A stretch of 64,000 bases of DNA from positions 41,422,668-41,486,667 of the forward strand of contig NC_089981.1 of NCBI RefSeq assembly GCF_036417845.1, read 5' to 3'. Source of the stretch: Apteryx mantelli (Eukaryota > Chordata > Aves > Apterygiformes > Apterygidae). The notes under the pieces are model-generated. The model was not told the origin of the DNA. It was given only the letters and a program-made list of their open reading frames with translations, and ran no database searches. A program made the position numbers and the translations under genes. Positions 26,263 to 40,430 of the stretch are shown here, in pieces; the stretch's first letter is position 1; each line of letters starts with the position of its first letter.

Positions 26263-27999
26263 TTTTTTAGTGGCATGTTCTTCTGATGTTTCCAGGTCAC
26301 TAAAAAGATTCAAAAGTCTCAGAGAGCAGAGATTATTTATGCAGGTTTGGAGTCTGTATCTGGTCTATAAATGGAATGCAAACTTGCTCACCACTGGAAA
26401 TTTGAATTGGAATCAGTTTTCACATGGGAGGAACCAGGAAGAAACAAAAATTGAGTGCTGTAGAAGTGAGTATGAAAATCAGTATGCCTTTCAGCTCCTC
26501 CTATTTCTAACCAGATGATCATTGCAGTATTTTGTGACTGGTAAAGAGTTGTAGTAAGTCTCAAATCACAACTGCATCAAGGTTATCTCACAGAAATAAT
26601 GTGGCAAGGGGGAGGAACGCAAAGATTTGTGTTTGCTTGCTGAGAAGGATACAGTATGTGTCAATTTAAAAATGAAATCTTTTAGGACACTTTGGTTTTA
26701 TGTAACTATAAATATTATCTGTCTCAGGTGACATTTATGGCTCTTCAGAGGTCTGAAAATACAAAATAATGTTTTTTTCTGACTAGCAGTGGCACATACT
26801 GTGTCATTCTCCATGTTTTCTAGATAGCTGCCTTGAGACCAATTTGGATTTACTGAAAGATTATAATACATAAAAGATCCCATTTTGGTGCAGGTTGGAG
26901 GGAGATTAGAAGAGGTCATGAGGCTAGATGGCAGTGGAAACATGGATACTTTTGCTAATAATCTGGCTCTTGTGCAGGATAGTATGAAATGTCCTCTGAT
27001 ACACATGGGGCTGCTTTGCATCTGTATTACTACCCAGATGAAACCAACAGCTGTGCAGAAAGTTAACCCTGTCCTCTGTGGAACTTGGGCAGGAGTAAAC
27101 ACCTGTGAAGTCAGCCATGATATCACTTCAGAATTCAGGTACTCAACAGGGATTTAATTCTGTCATCCTCATCCATGCTGTTCTAAATAGGACTACTGTT
27201 AGCATAATGTATAATCAGTATGAATCAGTATGATATTGTCACACCTAAATAATGACAAATGACATGTGTAAAACATGGTATGTGCATAAATGCTCCCAGC
27301 CTTGACAACACAACCACATTGTCTCATTACAAGACAATAAAGCCTAAACCAGGAGAAAATGGAAAGTCTGTCTGGTGCACTTCTCCCTTTCCTAACTCAT
27401 GTCCTGATTGATATAGAGTGTTTTTAATGATTCTGTAGGTTGTCTGATGATGAAAAATGCTACTCTCCTTTCCCCATTATCAGGGAGATGCATGATGGGC
27501 ACAGAATTAGTTCTACAGTATTTACTCACTTTTATTTATGAATTTAGTATTTTAAAGACATGACTAATGGTAGCTAAACATTTAAAGCCCAATCACATGG
27601 ATCAGCTAGTATATCAGTAAGTGTGATTACATGTTTACACATTGAACAAGGAATCTAAGTTGAGCAACTAGTGCTCAAAAACTACATAAGTTACAACTAG
27701 ACTTACAGTATGAAACTCAAAACCACAGGAACTGTATCTGCTACTGAGGTTTTACTTGGAGTAGTTCCAATGAGAACTACTTTGGGTAGTTCTCATTGGA
27801 ATCCACAGTTTCTGTGCTATGCAGAAGACAATCAATTGCAAGATTCAAAGTAGCTTTAAGTCTGTGTACTATCTGAATTATCAATCTGATTGTTGTTGAT
27901 GCTGCAGAGGGCCTAGGCATACATGATATGGCTTTCTGCTATAAATCAATATAGAATGCTGGGCACTAGATAACTTCATATATGCAAATATATTCCCAG
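26263..27999. other. Gene-free DNA; longest open frame but no gene call
   Basis: The - strand at 26698-27126 holds the longest open frame in the window (142 codons). It contains no domain, signal peptide or conserved cysteine pattern that I recognise. It lacks flanking splice signals that would mark it as an exon, and it overlaps a + strand frame of 90 codons. I treat both as chance frames. The inverted repeat at 27.76 kb is listed separately. Confidence 0.5.
27723..27816. repeat. Imperfect fold-back with perfect 15-bp core arms
   Basis: TTCCAATGAGAACTA (27765-27779) and its exact reverse complement (27787-27801) are separated by only 7 bp. Outside the core, CCACAGGAACTG (27723-27734) pairs imperfectly with CAGTTTCTGTG (27805-27815), leaving about 30 nt unpaired on the left side only. 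The asymmetry argues against a simple microRNA hairpin. It may be a small fold-back insertion or an inverted duplication. Confidence 0.8.
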
Positions 28000-28525
28000 T
28001 GTCAGTGGTTTCCACCCACTGGCCTCACGATGAGGTAGAAGCACCCTGCAAAGGAGGTGCAATGGGGACACTAAAGAAATACATTCTACCAGGCTTTTGT
28101 CAGCTCAGAACACAGCTGGATGTTTCTGCACCATTCCCCCAAAATTAACCAGACAGTGAGACCAACAGACCTAGTAACTCAGTCTTGCCATAACTACCAC
28201 AACTGGCAGTAGAACAGATGGGGATTACAAGGAGCAGGAGGAGGCTGCTGCTGTCCAAGGAGAAAAGGGAGAAGGGACAAAGAAATAGTGACCAGCAGCA
28301 ATCCTGACTAGGGCAGGGCAAGTTGGAAGTAAGGGGTCTGTCTGTGGTAGTAATGCAACCCAGATTGTAGGGAAGAGCTGGAACCGGTAAGGCACAGAAT
28401 GGCACTTTACTGGAATGAGGCCCAACTCTGGAAGATCTGGGAGTAGCTTCCCTTTTATATGCCTTGTAATAAGATGCATTATTGGAGTACATCACACAGC
28501 CCCCTGGAACGTGGTTACTGCCAGC
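28000..28525 (-). other. GC-richer segment, possible decayed LTR
   Basis: This roughly 500-bp segment is less AT-rich than its neighbours. Read on the - strand it has a TATA-like box, GGCATATAAAAGGG (complement of about 28451-28466). Downstream lie CCTCATTCC, GTGCCATTCTGTGCCTTACC and pyrimidine-rich CTCTTCC stretches that look LTR-like. I could not find matching TG/CA ends, a target duplication or a clear poly(A) signal, so the classification stays tentative. A frame of about 116 codons on the - strand here has no domain. Confidence 0.25.
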
Positions 28526-31500
28526 ACCTTTTTAAAAGCAGTTTTAGTTTGACAACTGAACTAAAAAAAACACCACACTAAAGCAGACTCATCAGGTGTC
28601 AAGAGTATGCTTTTTCATGTTCTCTTAAAAATCTTAAAGGACTATGGACATCTGTGCTCCTGCAAAGATGGATTCAGAGATGATCAGGAAGCTTAATTTA
28701 TAAGTCAGTGGAAAAGTGCAGAAAATCAGCTCTCCCCTCTGCACAATACAACCATTAGACCATTGTTTCAATGTATTTTGTAATGCATCAGGCAGAACAT
28801 TGCCTATACTAATACCATTCTAAAGAACTGTTTAAATATTTTTATTTATATGAAAATGTAATGATTCCCAAAAGATTGGGGTCGGTCCAGGCACTCTCCC
28901 AGCATTTGGAGAACTGTACTTCCTATAAGTAAGAAATAAGCTTTTCTGCTAAAGCTTTAATACTCAAAAAAACCCTCACATGCTCAGTTTTCCAAGGAAA
29001 AAAGTTAATTCTTTCACCATATTGCATGATTGCTGATGACCTTTTTCCTCCTCCTTTTTTTCCCCCCTCCTTCCTTTCTATCTTACAGCTGTCTGGTAAC
29101 CAGGGAATCTAACTGCGTTATTAATTATATGTTAACATTTAATTATTTTACATCATATATAACAATCACTGACCTGTCCAGGCATTTAAAATGTAATTAG
29201 CTTATCATACTCTGATAGAAGATACAGGGACCAATTTTTCCACTGCCTAGTCTGAAAGGAAAAGGAAAAAAAAAAAAGCAGGTGTGCAGCCACCCTTTCC
29301 ACTCAAACACATCCCATAGCTATGTCCCAGTGCACACACAATACATGGTGCCAGACAATATAAAACTGCACCTATTTGAACCATATTTCACTACTATTAA
29401 GTACTGCAGACGCTTTAAATCAAAACCTCTGTCAAAAACAGACAGAAGACAAAATACTTGCTGTATCATGCATAGAACAAATGAAACAGGCAGAATACTT
29501 GTGTATACTGTGTAGTGTGAAAGACACTACGCGTAGATGTAAAGAAAAGTTATAGAAGCCCTACAGTGGTATTTCAGTAGCATAGGGGAGCAGTGGGGAT
29601 GCAGAATTATGCCTGAACAGACTTCTTAGGCTCTGTTTTGCCCTGAGCTCTCTAACATGCTGATACTGCCAAGCCAGGTGCTGCACTACTACACACTGTG
29701 TACTCAGCCCGATTAGCACAACCTGGCTCTTACCCATCTCATGCTCAGGAATAACTGTAGGGATCGTAACAACAAGGCCTCAGTTAAACTAGCTTCTTCA
29801 TAAATATGCAGCATCACTTACTCTGAAAGTACAGAATCAAGGACTGTCTGTGCCTCTGGGGTTACATAACACATGATGAAAAGGAGAAGAGCTAGGCATT
29901 TTTCTCTGGAGAAATGATACAGGAATAATAGAAAAGCCTTAGCCTTTACCAGACATTGAGACACATTACATGAACCTTTTTATATATAAAGAGTAATAGG
30001 AAGTTTGATTCCCTTTGGATTTTTGAATTGTTATTGCTTTTCTGTGTTTCTATCTCAGAGAAGCCTAAAACTAAAAAAGAGTGATGGTACAAAATGATGT
30101 TAAGAGTTTGCTGGTTTTGGTAACTCCTTTTAGCAAGCAATACATCCAAGAGTTTGATATTTGCTGTGAAAAATAACAGCTTAGTTTGTTGTAGGAGGAA
30201 AGTGAAAAAATTCAGCGAAAAGTATTTGCGTCTTTCCCAAGTTATTCTTTGCTCATGAATATTCCTGTCTGTACCATCCCTGTTCTGAGCAGGTAGAGCT
30301 CAGAGAAACAAATACATTATCACATAATCTTGTACTGCTTCACATATAGCTCTCAATAAGCAAATAGATAGGTAATTAGACATGTTCTGTTCCCACCTAC
30401 AGAAACAGGACCTGTCTTCCCTTCTGGGTGAGGAGCTTGCTAGAGCTTCCTCTGAATCTTGGAAGGATACAGCTGACCTAGCAGCAACATATTGCTGCCA
30501 CCAGGCTTATATCTTTCTCATTTGGCATTCTTGCTTTTAAGTTAGACAAGGAATAGGCATCACTTCCATGGAACATTTGTTACACCCTCCTAGTGCAAAA
30601 CTATTGTGCATGTCCCTTAAAGATGCAACAAGCTTTTTCCCCAGGAGCACAATCATAACAGCTCATGTGTAAGCAACTCAACCTAAATATATTACTCGAT
30701 GATGCTGATCCGCTTGTTTTAGCTGTTTTAGATTAAAATACCAAAGCTGCATATTGAAAATGTATATAAAAGCAGAATATTAGTGAGACAAATATTAACA
30801 TGTAACAAATAGATTTTTCAAGTTTTATAATCTGAACTCTATTTCTAACATATAATATGAAAACATTGTTAGTGCCCAGATATTCTGGCAGAACTGGTAG
30901 TCAGCTTAGAGTAAATACTCTACAACAGGTAGAGGTTGGATGAAGTTTTTCAAATGAAAAAGCATTTCCCTCTTAAAACAGCTTTACCTCTGTCAAAAGC
31001 TATTTAGTGAAGTCATATATGTAATATTAGCTACATATAAAACTTTTGAAAGGAAAGTTTCATGTTAAATAGCTTTTAAAGCTTGACATAAACAGTTTCT
31101 GTTTAAGTGTTTTCTTCCGTGTTTTAACCTTGACTAAACTGATTTTGTTCTCCACTACTTTAAATTTTTAATTCCTAGCAATACCATTCTAAAGTCTCCT
31201 TAGTTTCTTCAGCTTTTCAAAATTAACTTTTTTGTTCATGTTGGAAGAATTTTGGAAGGAATGAAAAAAGCAGCAAAACTTAGAACTGTTCATTCTGTTA
31301 CTAATTAGATTAAATTTTAAAGTTTCCCTTACAAAGAATATTTACAGATAGAACAGGACTCAGCCAACTTTGATGGAGACTTTGATCTTCTGCACATGTA
31401 GAAGGAGAACGGAGGAGTATAAGGAAGTTTGTTAATATCAACAGAATTCAGGCAATGAAAACAATATGGATATGTCGTGTGAAACCCCATCTTTCTGTAA

Positions 31501-34500
31501 GTGCATTGGTGGGGGAGGAAAACCTTAATACATATGGAAAATATCAGCCTGACAAAATGAATTCAAGTGATAACACAAACACTTTGTCTTTCAAATGAAA
31601 GATCTTTCCCTTGTTTAAATTTCTAGTTTCTTCACACCTGCCTAGTATTTTTAATTGACCTCTTTCAATCACACAATCAATATTGCTTACTTTTTTGCTA
31701 AGGTGTATCTGAGTAACAGGGAAAAAGCAATATAGGTAAACCAATAGGAGATAGTGATGTTTTAAAAATCAATTTGGAAGAATTAAGTTGCTACTGTTTT
31801 TCTATTACCTTTCTGCAGATCACCAAATGGATTTTACTAAGTATTTTTTAATAATGAGCAGATTTAAATGTCATCTGCAAAAATAAAATTTTATATTCAC
31901 AATCAAATTCTTAACAGAAGTGTCTGTGTCCACAGCCACCCAAGGAAGAGAACTACTCAGAACTAACCTAGCTAATAATTCTCATTCTTTTCGAAACAAG
32001 CCTTTCCTTGTGCTTATACAAAATCTGGAAGCAGGCAGTGGGTTGTTGGTGAGCCTTGGCGAAGACAGTCTGGGAAAATCTTTGTTCCCTTGTGAAGTGA
32101 TCTACAGTCCCAGGATATCAGTCAAGGGAGAATAAAGAGAATATAGATGCACCAAATTAGATCAAAGTTGAGGGCTTAGTCCTCTTATACACATTCTTCA
32201 CTGAAAGGAGAATGCATCTATAACAGCTGTATCTTCAATTTACTGGGAGTATAAGTGTTTATTAGGTCAGAAACACGTTTGAAAGAATTTGATAAAAACT
32301 GTCTGCCTTGCTTCAAAGAGATGAAAGGCAAGGATGAAGGCAAGGTAATATAGATATCAATTTATTCTCTAAAACAAAATTGTCAATAAACAATGTGTGA
32401 GGTTTTTGCCTGTTAAAAACAAAACTAACTCTTGTTTGCAGACTTTACTGGGCCTTTCAGTACAGTTAGATGAGAAGCACATTATCTGTTCTCCTGATGC
32501 ATGAGAAGATTCTTGTTCTAAATTTGCAAGTTAAATGCATCATCCGGTAAGCTACATGCATCATCCATTTTCAGCATGTTCAGCAAAGTTTATGACATTC
32601 ATAAAGTCTGATAAGTGTTTGTTCACAACCTTCCTCCTACAGATTTTGTTGTTGCCTATTACTTTCAAAGGATAGGTCATACTTGACTTACTACTACAGT
32701 ATTCACAAAAACATTGAAAGAACAACCAGATGAAAAACTTAATCTAGAATGAGTGAAAGGCTTCCAACTTTGTTATCATTAATTACTATTTGCTCCAATT
32801 TTCAGAGGCATATAAAGTGAGATTTCCTACCTTTTAACTGAGCTCTATTGATAAATTTAAGTTTGCAAGCTGCAAGATAGATTTCTTTGAATGATTTCAA
32901 GCTATGAATAATATATCCTTCCTGGAAAGTAATACTACATCTAAAGCATTCAGGACAATAGGAGTGAGAATTAGAATGAGTAAAAACTCAGGTGAGGCTA
33001 CATGGCACTACATTAAATAGTTGCTTATTCAATGAGTATGGTGTCTCTCCCATGAGACAAGTTTCTTCAGAAAACTTGATAATAGTCACAGAATCAGAGA
33101 TTATATTATAACACACATCTATGGAGTAGCCAAATTAAAATGAGTTTAGTTCTGATATTTAACCTGAGCATCTGTCTTTCAATATGTTTACAAGTATAAT
33201 CATTGTTTGCTAAAATGCAGAAGAGCAAAAGACTAATAGGTGTTCCCTATTCTAGATATGCTAAAAACCATGAAGCTGCAGAAGGGTGGGAAGTATTGTC
33301 TAGTTCCCCAAACTGTAGCATACTCATGAAACTATTCCCCCTGGTAAATCATCTCTTAGTGCCTCTACTAAGAGTCTGGTTGCAAAACTGCTTCCCTCTA
33401 GCCCACTCTCCATTCTTTCTTGCTATTGCTACATAGTAAGATTTCATGTAAAAACAGCTGCTAGTGGTTTCTTCCAAGAAAGCTGATAAAGACAGGAACA
33501 TTAACTTGGGTGTCTGCATATAATTCAAGTTTCATTGTAAAAGATAGCTATTCCAAAGTAAGCTTAAGAGGCCAACTACTGTGGTGTATAATGAGTTGTG
33601 AGGAAGCTACAATATTTGTAATAATCTGTTGTGAAGTGCTTGATGTGAACATCATTGTTGAATTTTAAGTTAAAAATTGACAAAGATAACTGGACAGATA
33701 GTGCCAATTGAGTACTGAGATAAAAGAAAACTATATACAACCTTTAAAATTGAAAGCTCAGTAGAATATATTAAGGAAAGAAGAAATTGTTCGTGGCTAA
33801 GAGTCTGAAAGAGGAAGGCAAGAGCATTTTTCTGTTACAGAGAAATGAAAATGCATTAATACACACATATCTGATGTCTTAAAAAAATATCAATCCTTGC
33901 ACAACTTTTTGAAGAAAAAGAACAATTGAGTCAATCTTGCAAAATAAGAAAGTGACACAATTTTCTACTTCTACTACAAGCCTACTTAAGTGCACTATCT
34001 CCGTCTTTGCAGCCCTTTATGTATCAACAGCATGTGGACCACAGAATTATAGTTACTGGTCAGATGTGCCAATTGCTTCTAGATCAGTTGTGAAGAAAAA
34101 AGCTAACTGACTACAGCATAGTAGTTTATTAGTTGGACATTTTATGTGGGGCATATTTTTCATACTGCAAAGGATAGATTTCCATAGCAACACCATAGCT
34201 TTTTAAAATACTAGTCTTTCTGAGAACAAGCTCCTTGCGGATATTTAGAGGTAAGTGTTATGGAATAATCTGATTTGTGTGTAGTCAGGCAGTGGTGAGC
34301 AGAGGAACTTCATGGTGCCAGTGAAAAACAGTTAAGTGCAGAACAGCATACACTGGGGGATATGCTCCTGCAAAGTGTAACACCAGTAGACTCATTTCTA
34401 GAAGTTTTCTAATTTCCCTAGTGCTTCCCCCTGCTTTCAAGGGCACAAATAAGTTGGGAGGTACAACCTCTGCGCTCTGTGCCCCTATGATTTAAAATAT

Positions 34501-37500
34501 ATTCTTACAATACCCAATCCTTGTCTAATGCATGGAATCATCCTTATTTATGATAACAGTCCCAGTAACTTCAATATTAATTCACACATAACCAAAGCCA
34601 GAAAAGGCAATGCTGCCATTAGCCTACAAAATTTGTTTGACACTTTGCTTTTTTTTTTTTTTTAACCTATATCATTTAAGATTGATTTCCACTCTTGCAC
34701 TTTTTTGGATTCTTATACATATCCATTTTTTCCAGGGGAAATAAAATGAACAAAGGATTTTCCCATATAGCTTCAGAATCCTCCGTTCTCTATATTGTCA
34801 GCTGAGTGACCTTTGTTAGCATTTCATCACTGCACCTCATAGTGGACACTTCCAAAGTTTCTAAAAGATCATAGAGATTAAATAAAATTGATATTGTCTG
34901 TTTATCACCACCATTGTTGGGAATTACATGACAGATTAATGTTGAGAGTTTCACAAAAACAAACATCCACCACAGTTTCAGACCAGACTACTTAATTTAT
35001 ATTACATTAAGTTAAAGCAAAAACGTTAAGAATAAGTTCATGCTAAGTGGCTCTTCCTCTTTCTAAACTGCTGCAAAGTCCACCTAACTAGAATTTCAAC
35101 TGCTTGAACAGAGAGGTGACCCAGAACGTAAGGCAGCAAGTAAAGAGACTCAAAAACTACATGTCATATCATTTCAGGTTGTTCTATGAATAACTAGATA
35201 CCTGCAGAATAAAATAATGCCCATGAGTGGATGAACTGATTGATGGGAACCTCACATCATTTTGTGCCCACACTAAACACCAAGTTCATTTACTTTTGAA
35301 GTGGGTCTTGGTCATCAGTGAATATTAGCAGCAACATGATATACATTTACAGCTTTTTAAAAAATAAAACCCTCATGGTTAAATGCCGAAGAAATCTCAA
35401 TAGATTTGTAGCACACTTTCACTTAAAGCATTTTTATGTTGATTTTTTTTAATCACTCTAAACGTCTCCAGAAATATTTTAGTCTGTACAACCTGGCACC
35501 ATAATCAGGCAAAGTAATTAGGCTTCTTCATCCATAAAATGTCAGCTGTTTTTGGATATTCAACTAAAGCCTAATATTGGCATTCTCAAATACCAGGATT
35601 GCTATTAGAAGACAGTACTATGAATATATCAAACTATGCAGCAGTTTTGCCCACATACAGGTTATATCAGTAATTTATTTTGGTTAGAAACTAATATTCA
35701 TACACCCAACGGTAATTTCTCCATGTTACCTTATACAATGAGCCATAGGAAAAAAGTCACATTCCATAATGAAGTTTGTATTTAAAAATTAGTTTTGCAC
35801 CATATTCATGGATCATTGTTGCTCACCGAATCTTGCAGTAGAAGGGAGAAGACCAGAGCTCTATCATTACTTGAGAAACCTGGTCTTCAAGACAGACAAC
35901 CACCTCTGCGTTTCAGTCATGGTAAATATAAATATTTGGGAATTTTAAGAAAATGGTTGGATGAACACTGCCTTTAGCAACCGAATGTTGCAAGTTGGTA
36001 TCAAAAATACATACGCCACTACAGAAGTATAGACACCTTATGTGAAGCCATTCCACACACAACACATCCTTTTATCTCTAGAAACCGCATTACTCCTGTA
36101 AGTGCATGCTCAATTTTAACTTCTTATCTTTAGCAGAACAGTGACTATTGATCACATGAAGCTTTGGCTTAGTCCACTTTTATAATTTTTTTTCCCCCGA
36201 AGTGCTCCTTGCTTCCTTTTCCTCTCCTCTATCAAGGATCTGCTTGACCTCTCTCTAAAGAGAGTTCTCTCTTAAAGGAAAGGCTACCTTTTAAGAAGCC
36301 CTGCTTGCAAGCAACTTTATTCAAAGCACACAGTGCTCACTGACACAGTGAAACATAAGGCTGCCTATGAACCAAGAGTAATGCTGATATACCCATATTT
36401 ACAAATAGTATAATGGCCAGAAACACTGAAAGTTGTATTTGTCTCATGTAGCACACCACTAAACCTTGCTGAAGAAAAATTTTTAGCTCAGGTCTCCGAC
36501 CATCACGTCTACAGAAATTTTGTTGGTTCAGTGCTCCAAGGGAGATCATGTATTCCCAAAATATGCCACTGGAACAATGATTTTCATGGAATTAAAAATG
36601 GCTTCAGAGCCAAACAGCAGTAAGCTGAATTATGAAAGTAGTTTGTGTTGTCAAGTGGTCAATGAATGGGGACACTTTTAGAAAACTAAGGCTACTATGC
36701 ATTGGGTGCAATCTGTATTTAACAGCTGTAAGAAAATGGCCACATAATATATACACATACACTCTCCTTACATAATTCAAGACATTTCTATGAGTTAGCT
36801 TAGCTTTGGGACCCCTTATGTTTCTTGGATATGGAAACCTTTCTCTTTATAATCCAAAGCTTCTTTACTGCAGAAGAGCATAGACACTGCAGGAATCTCC
36901 ATTTCTGTAATATCATACATGCTCACCTGACAAAATCCAAGTCACATTTAAGTGAATTGGGTTTTGGTTATAATAAAAGGTAGGAGAAAGGGAAAGTCAG
37001 TGAGGATAGAAGGAAAAGATGGTCATACAAGTGAATGAATTTTGTGGACAGAATTGCCTTTGTGAAGTAAAGGTTTGAAGTCTTAAATGCAGCTTTTGAC
37101 CAGTCCTTACACTAACACAATCCAACTGACCTGCAATATATCTATCTTACCTGCAATTTCAACAGCATCTAAAGTGAATGCGACCCCATAACCTCCTAGA
37201 CCAGAAGCAGATGTTCTGACAAATATATCATGATAACACCTACTGGTAAATTTATAGATTAGAAAGAATATTTTGCTTCCATTAAGTGCTCTGTAAATTA
37301 AACAAATATTTCACAAGTTGAAGACAAACATCCAAGTAAAGATTATTTAACAGGCTTATTCACCTTCTGTATACACTGTTAGTCTTTTTCCAGTTGTTAG
37401 TTATCTTTCAGGACAATAAAAGTGGCCAGTAGAAGTGAAAGGAAAGCACAGAAATGAGATCAGGCTAAAGATCAAGTTTGTTTTTTTCCCAGGAATATAC

Positions 37501-40321
37501 CTCAGATGTAAACAGTGGTGCAAAATTTGGGCTTAGAATTCTCTGTAGAAAGACACTTTGACATTTTGTATCAGCATCAATACTTCAAAAATTATTCAGA
37601 GGTCACTACCTGGCATAAAGACTATATGATTGTTAATAAAAAATGTGTTAAAAAGGTAGGATTTGTTAGTTTATATACATAATGGATGCTTCCTGTAACT
37701 TAAAACTGCTGGTCTTTCCAACCCATCAATAGTTTGGTGACATTAAAACCTTTTCTGCAATACCTTTTATTCATCAGCGCAAAACAAAGGAAATATCTAA
37801 GTTTCTCTGTACACCCCAGTCTGCATTTCTGAGGGTCTTTCCTATCACTTCACTCTCCACAACCTGTTGCAAGAGCATGTCTCTTTTCAGCAGTCTTTCT
37901 CAGCTAATTGTAAGGAATATGAGGCCTTATCCCACTTTCAGTCCAATAAAAACAGAGCCAGGAGGAAAAAATCCTTGAAATATGCAGGCCATCTTATTAC
38001 TGTTCCTTTGTCTCGTTATATAATTTCTCTTAGGTAGGTAAGTGTTGGCTGTAGTCCTTTAAATGCTGGTATAGTCATCTGTTAGCATAATTACAAAACT
38101 CCTAAGATGCAGGCATAAACTAATGCAAGCCAAACTACTGCTCAAGATATTTCCAGTGACTGAAATTTTTTGGTGCTGGGCATTACTTACATCAGTATTA
38201 AGTCATTACACTCCTACTTTTTAAATTCAGTTATTCTTCATTTACATTAGCGCAATATATTTGAACCCTGTGTTCAGGGTAAAGCTTTTCTTTTCAAACA
38301 CCGATTAGTCTGATTATGATCTAATTTGAGATATACTAAGCCAGTAGAATTCCAGCAAACAACTGATATCTGAATTAGGCCTTAAAGGAAAAGATAAAAA
38401 TCAGTTTTTAAATTTAGCTGCCTAAAATAGGTTCATACACAGATCAACTTAAATTCCTATTTTTATATTCATAAAACTGAACTTTTTTAGTTATCAGGCC
38501 TGAAGAAACTGATCACAAACAGAAAGGATAAATGGTGCTTACTAAAAAAGTGACAACATCCAAAATCTTTTCCTTGTCTAAAATGCGCTGAAATTTAAAG
38601 ATCTAAATGGCATTCAGATAAGCTGTTGCATCTTTTTGCTCTTTACACCACTTTGGAACAATCTAATGGTGAATCCACTGTCAGTGTAAACTCCTTTCAA
38701 GTAGAATGCTGCAATACCAGAAAGTGAGTTCTTTTAAATTATTCTCGCTAAACAGTGCAAGACTTATCATACTAAGCAAACTGAATGCTTCTGACATTTT
38801 TGCCAGTTTTGAACAATGCAGATGTTGACAGGATTTAGGGCTTAAAGTTTAGGCGAATTTTTTCAAGGCTACTCAGTTTATTTCATTAGTTCACTGGATA
38901 TTAACCTTGGATTCTAAATTTAAGTTCCTTTATACCCTTTCACAGACACTTTAGCATTAGAGCATTTCTGCTTAGTCTCTGCAGTTTAACAGATTAATGG
39001 TAGTTGGTGTATTCATATGTGGATTCACCTTCACAACCTTACCAGGCTTCAAATGAATCAGAAATAAGAAACAGAACATCAAGGTCCACAGGCTGCCATG
39101 TGCTAGAACTCAGCCTGGGGGGTCCTTCCCTTTACAGCCTGAATGGGAGAAATGCAACTGGCCTCGTGAACTAGCTTCATGTTAATAAACTAGCATATTT
39201 GCCTTAACATACAGGAAAGCATGGTTCACTATTTTCTAACCTGGACTGCACATGCCTTTTGTGGAAGGATTTTATCCTTCCTATAACACCACTCAGATAA
39301 TACGGCATAAAGCCAATTCAGTATCCTTCTGATTAGTAGTGTTTTTTTGTTGTTGTGGTTTGTTTTGTTTTGTTTTTTAAACTCTAAGCTGTTTTATAGC
39401 CATATTTGCATCACACAGGTACAGATACATGACATCTTGTAGGGTAGTAAATAGTTTTACCCCTACATCAGCCTATTCTGAACTTTGGTTTTATATCAAA
39501 GCTGGTGTAGCAGCAAGAACAGAAAGGAGACTGGTTCTCACACTGGGGAATTTGTTTGCTTTATTCTTTTTAAAATGTTCTTGTCTATTTGGTTGTTCCC
39601 ATCTTGGTAGTAACAGGCTTGACATGATGCAATACTCATGCGAGAATGATATTTTTCACGCTAAATCATTCTTGCACTCCTCTGGGACCCCCTTTTTAGC
39701 TAGCACTTTATCAGGTCTTACAGCTATTGGATTTCTTTGTTTTCTTTCTATTTAAGCGAATTTTATACTTGGGAAGGGTGCTAGGTTGACAGCCCTTGAG
39801 AATTGAGTCCTCTGCTTATCCAAAGAGCAATTTACTTCAAACTACAGTTAGAGGCATAACCCAAAAGGTTGAAAAGGGAGTGTTAACTCTTGCCAGTTAT
39901 TTACGGAAGTGGGACTATTCTAGCACAAGAATACTGCTAGTTTTACATGGCTTGCAAAGCCACGCACAATAACATTTTCTATAATTAGAAGTGATGCTGG
40001 ATTTAAACAGAATCACCCTTCTCAAAGGGGTGAGGATCGGAAATAGAAGGCTCCAGTTGGAGCCTGCCCTTCTTTCCACCCCTCACTGGGTTCATTCATC
40101 TGTGACCCTTCCCGTGTCTTATCATTCCTCCTTGACTGCTTGTCATCTTGAAAAGTTGCTTCTTATCAGTTTTCCTTTTATAAATACATCAGGAGCTTGA
40201 TTCAGTCTACAGGACTGCTTCTTCCCCTGCTCCTCTAAAAGCATACTGAACAAAAGGCATTTCACTGAAATGTTGACAGGAAACAGCGTAACTTGAACCT
40301 GCTTCAGTTAACACCCACAAT
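28526..40321. other. Long gene-free AT-rich block
   Basis: Nearly 12 kb without a recognisable gene, LINE or LTR. It contains short homopolymers (T15 at 34649-34663, an A-rich run near 29.27 kb) and a T/G-rich simple repeat at 39.34 kb. Open frames are short and undistinguished. The 108-codon + strand frame at 39429-39755 is T-rich and hydrophobic in places but has no start context, domain or splice support. A few sub-segments keep isolated CpGs and could be conserved non-coding DNA, but this cannot be judged from one sequence. Confidence 0.5.
39341..39379. repeat. T/G-rich simple repeat (TTTTG-like)
   Basis: A run of T with interspersed G forms TTG and TTTTG units (GTTTTGTTTTG in the core). 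It is a low-complexity, slippage-type repeat, or possibly the reverse complement of a retroposon A-rich tail. No retroposed body is visible to its left or right. Confidence 0.7.
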
Positions 40322-40430
40322 GGCCAATTAACTTATTTCACTGGCTCATATTTATAACCATCTTCAAAAAGCCAATTGCACTAGTTCATATTTATAAACA
40401 CCTTCATTAAAGCCAATTTCATCTTTATAG
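40322..40430. repeat. Degenerate tandem duplication (about 41-48 bp unit)
   Basis: Two and a half related units run head to tail. Unit 1 starts GGCCAATTAACTTATTTCAC and contains GCTCATATTTATAACCATCTTC. Unit 2 (from 40370) starts AGCCAATTGCACTAG and contains TTCATATTTATAAACACCTTC. A third partial unit starts AGCCAATTTCATC at 40411. Each unit opens with a CCAAT-like core followed by a TATTTATA core. It could be an old local duplication in regulatory DNA, but function is inference only. Confidence 0.7.

Noticed and set aside
26698-27126. Longest open frame in the window (142 codons, - strand)
   Set aside because: No domain, repeat pattern, signal peptide or splice signals are recognisable. An opposing 90-codon frame overlaps it. 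In 64 kb of AT-rich DNA one frame of this size is expected by chance.
27723-27816. MicroRNA precursor
   Set aside because: The stem has a 30-nt one-sided unpaired stretch and only 15 continuous pairs, which is atypical for a precursor hairpin.
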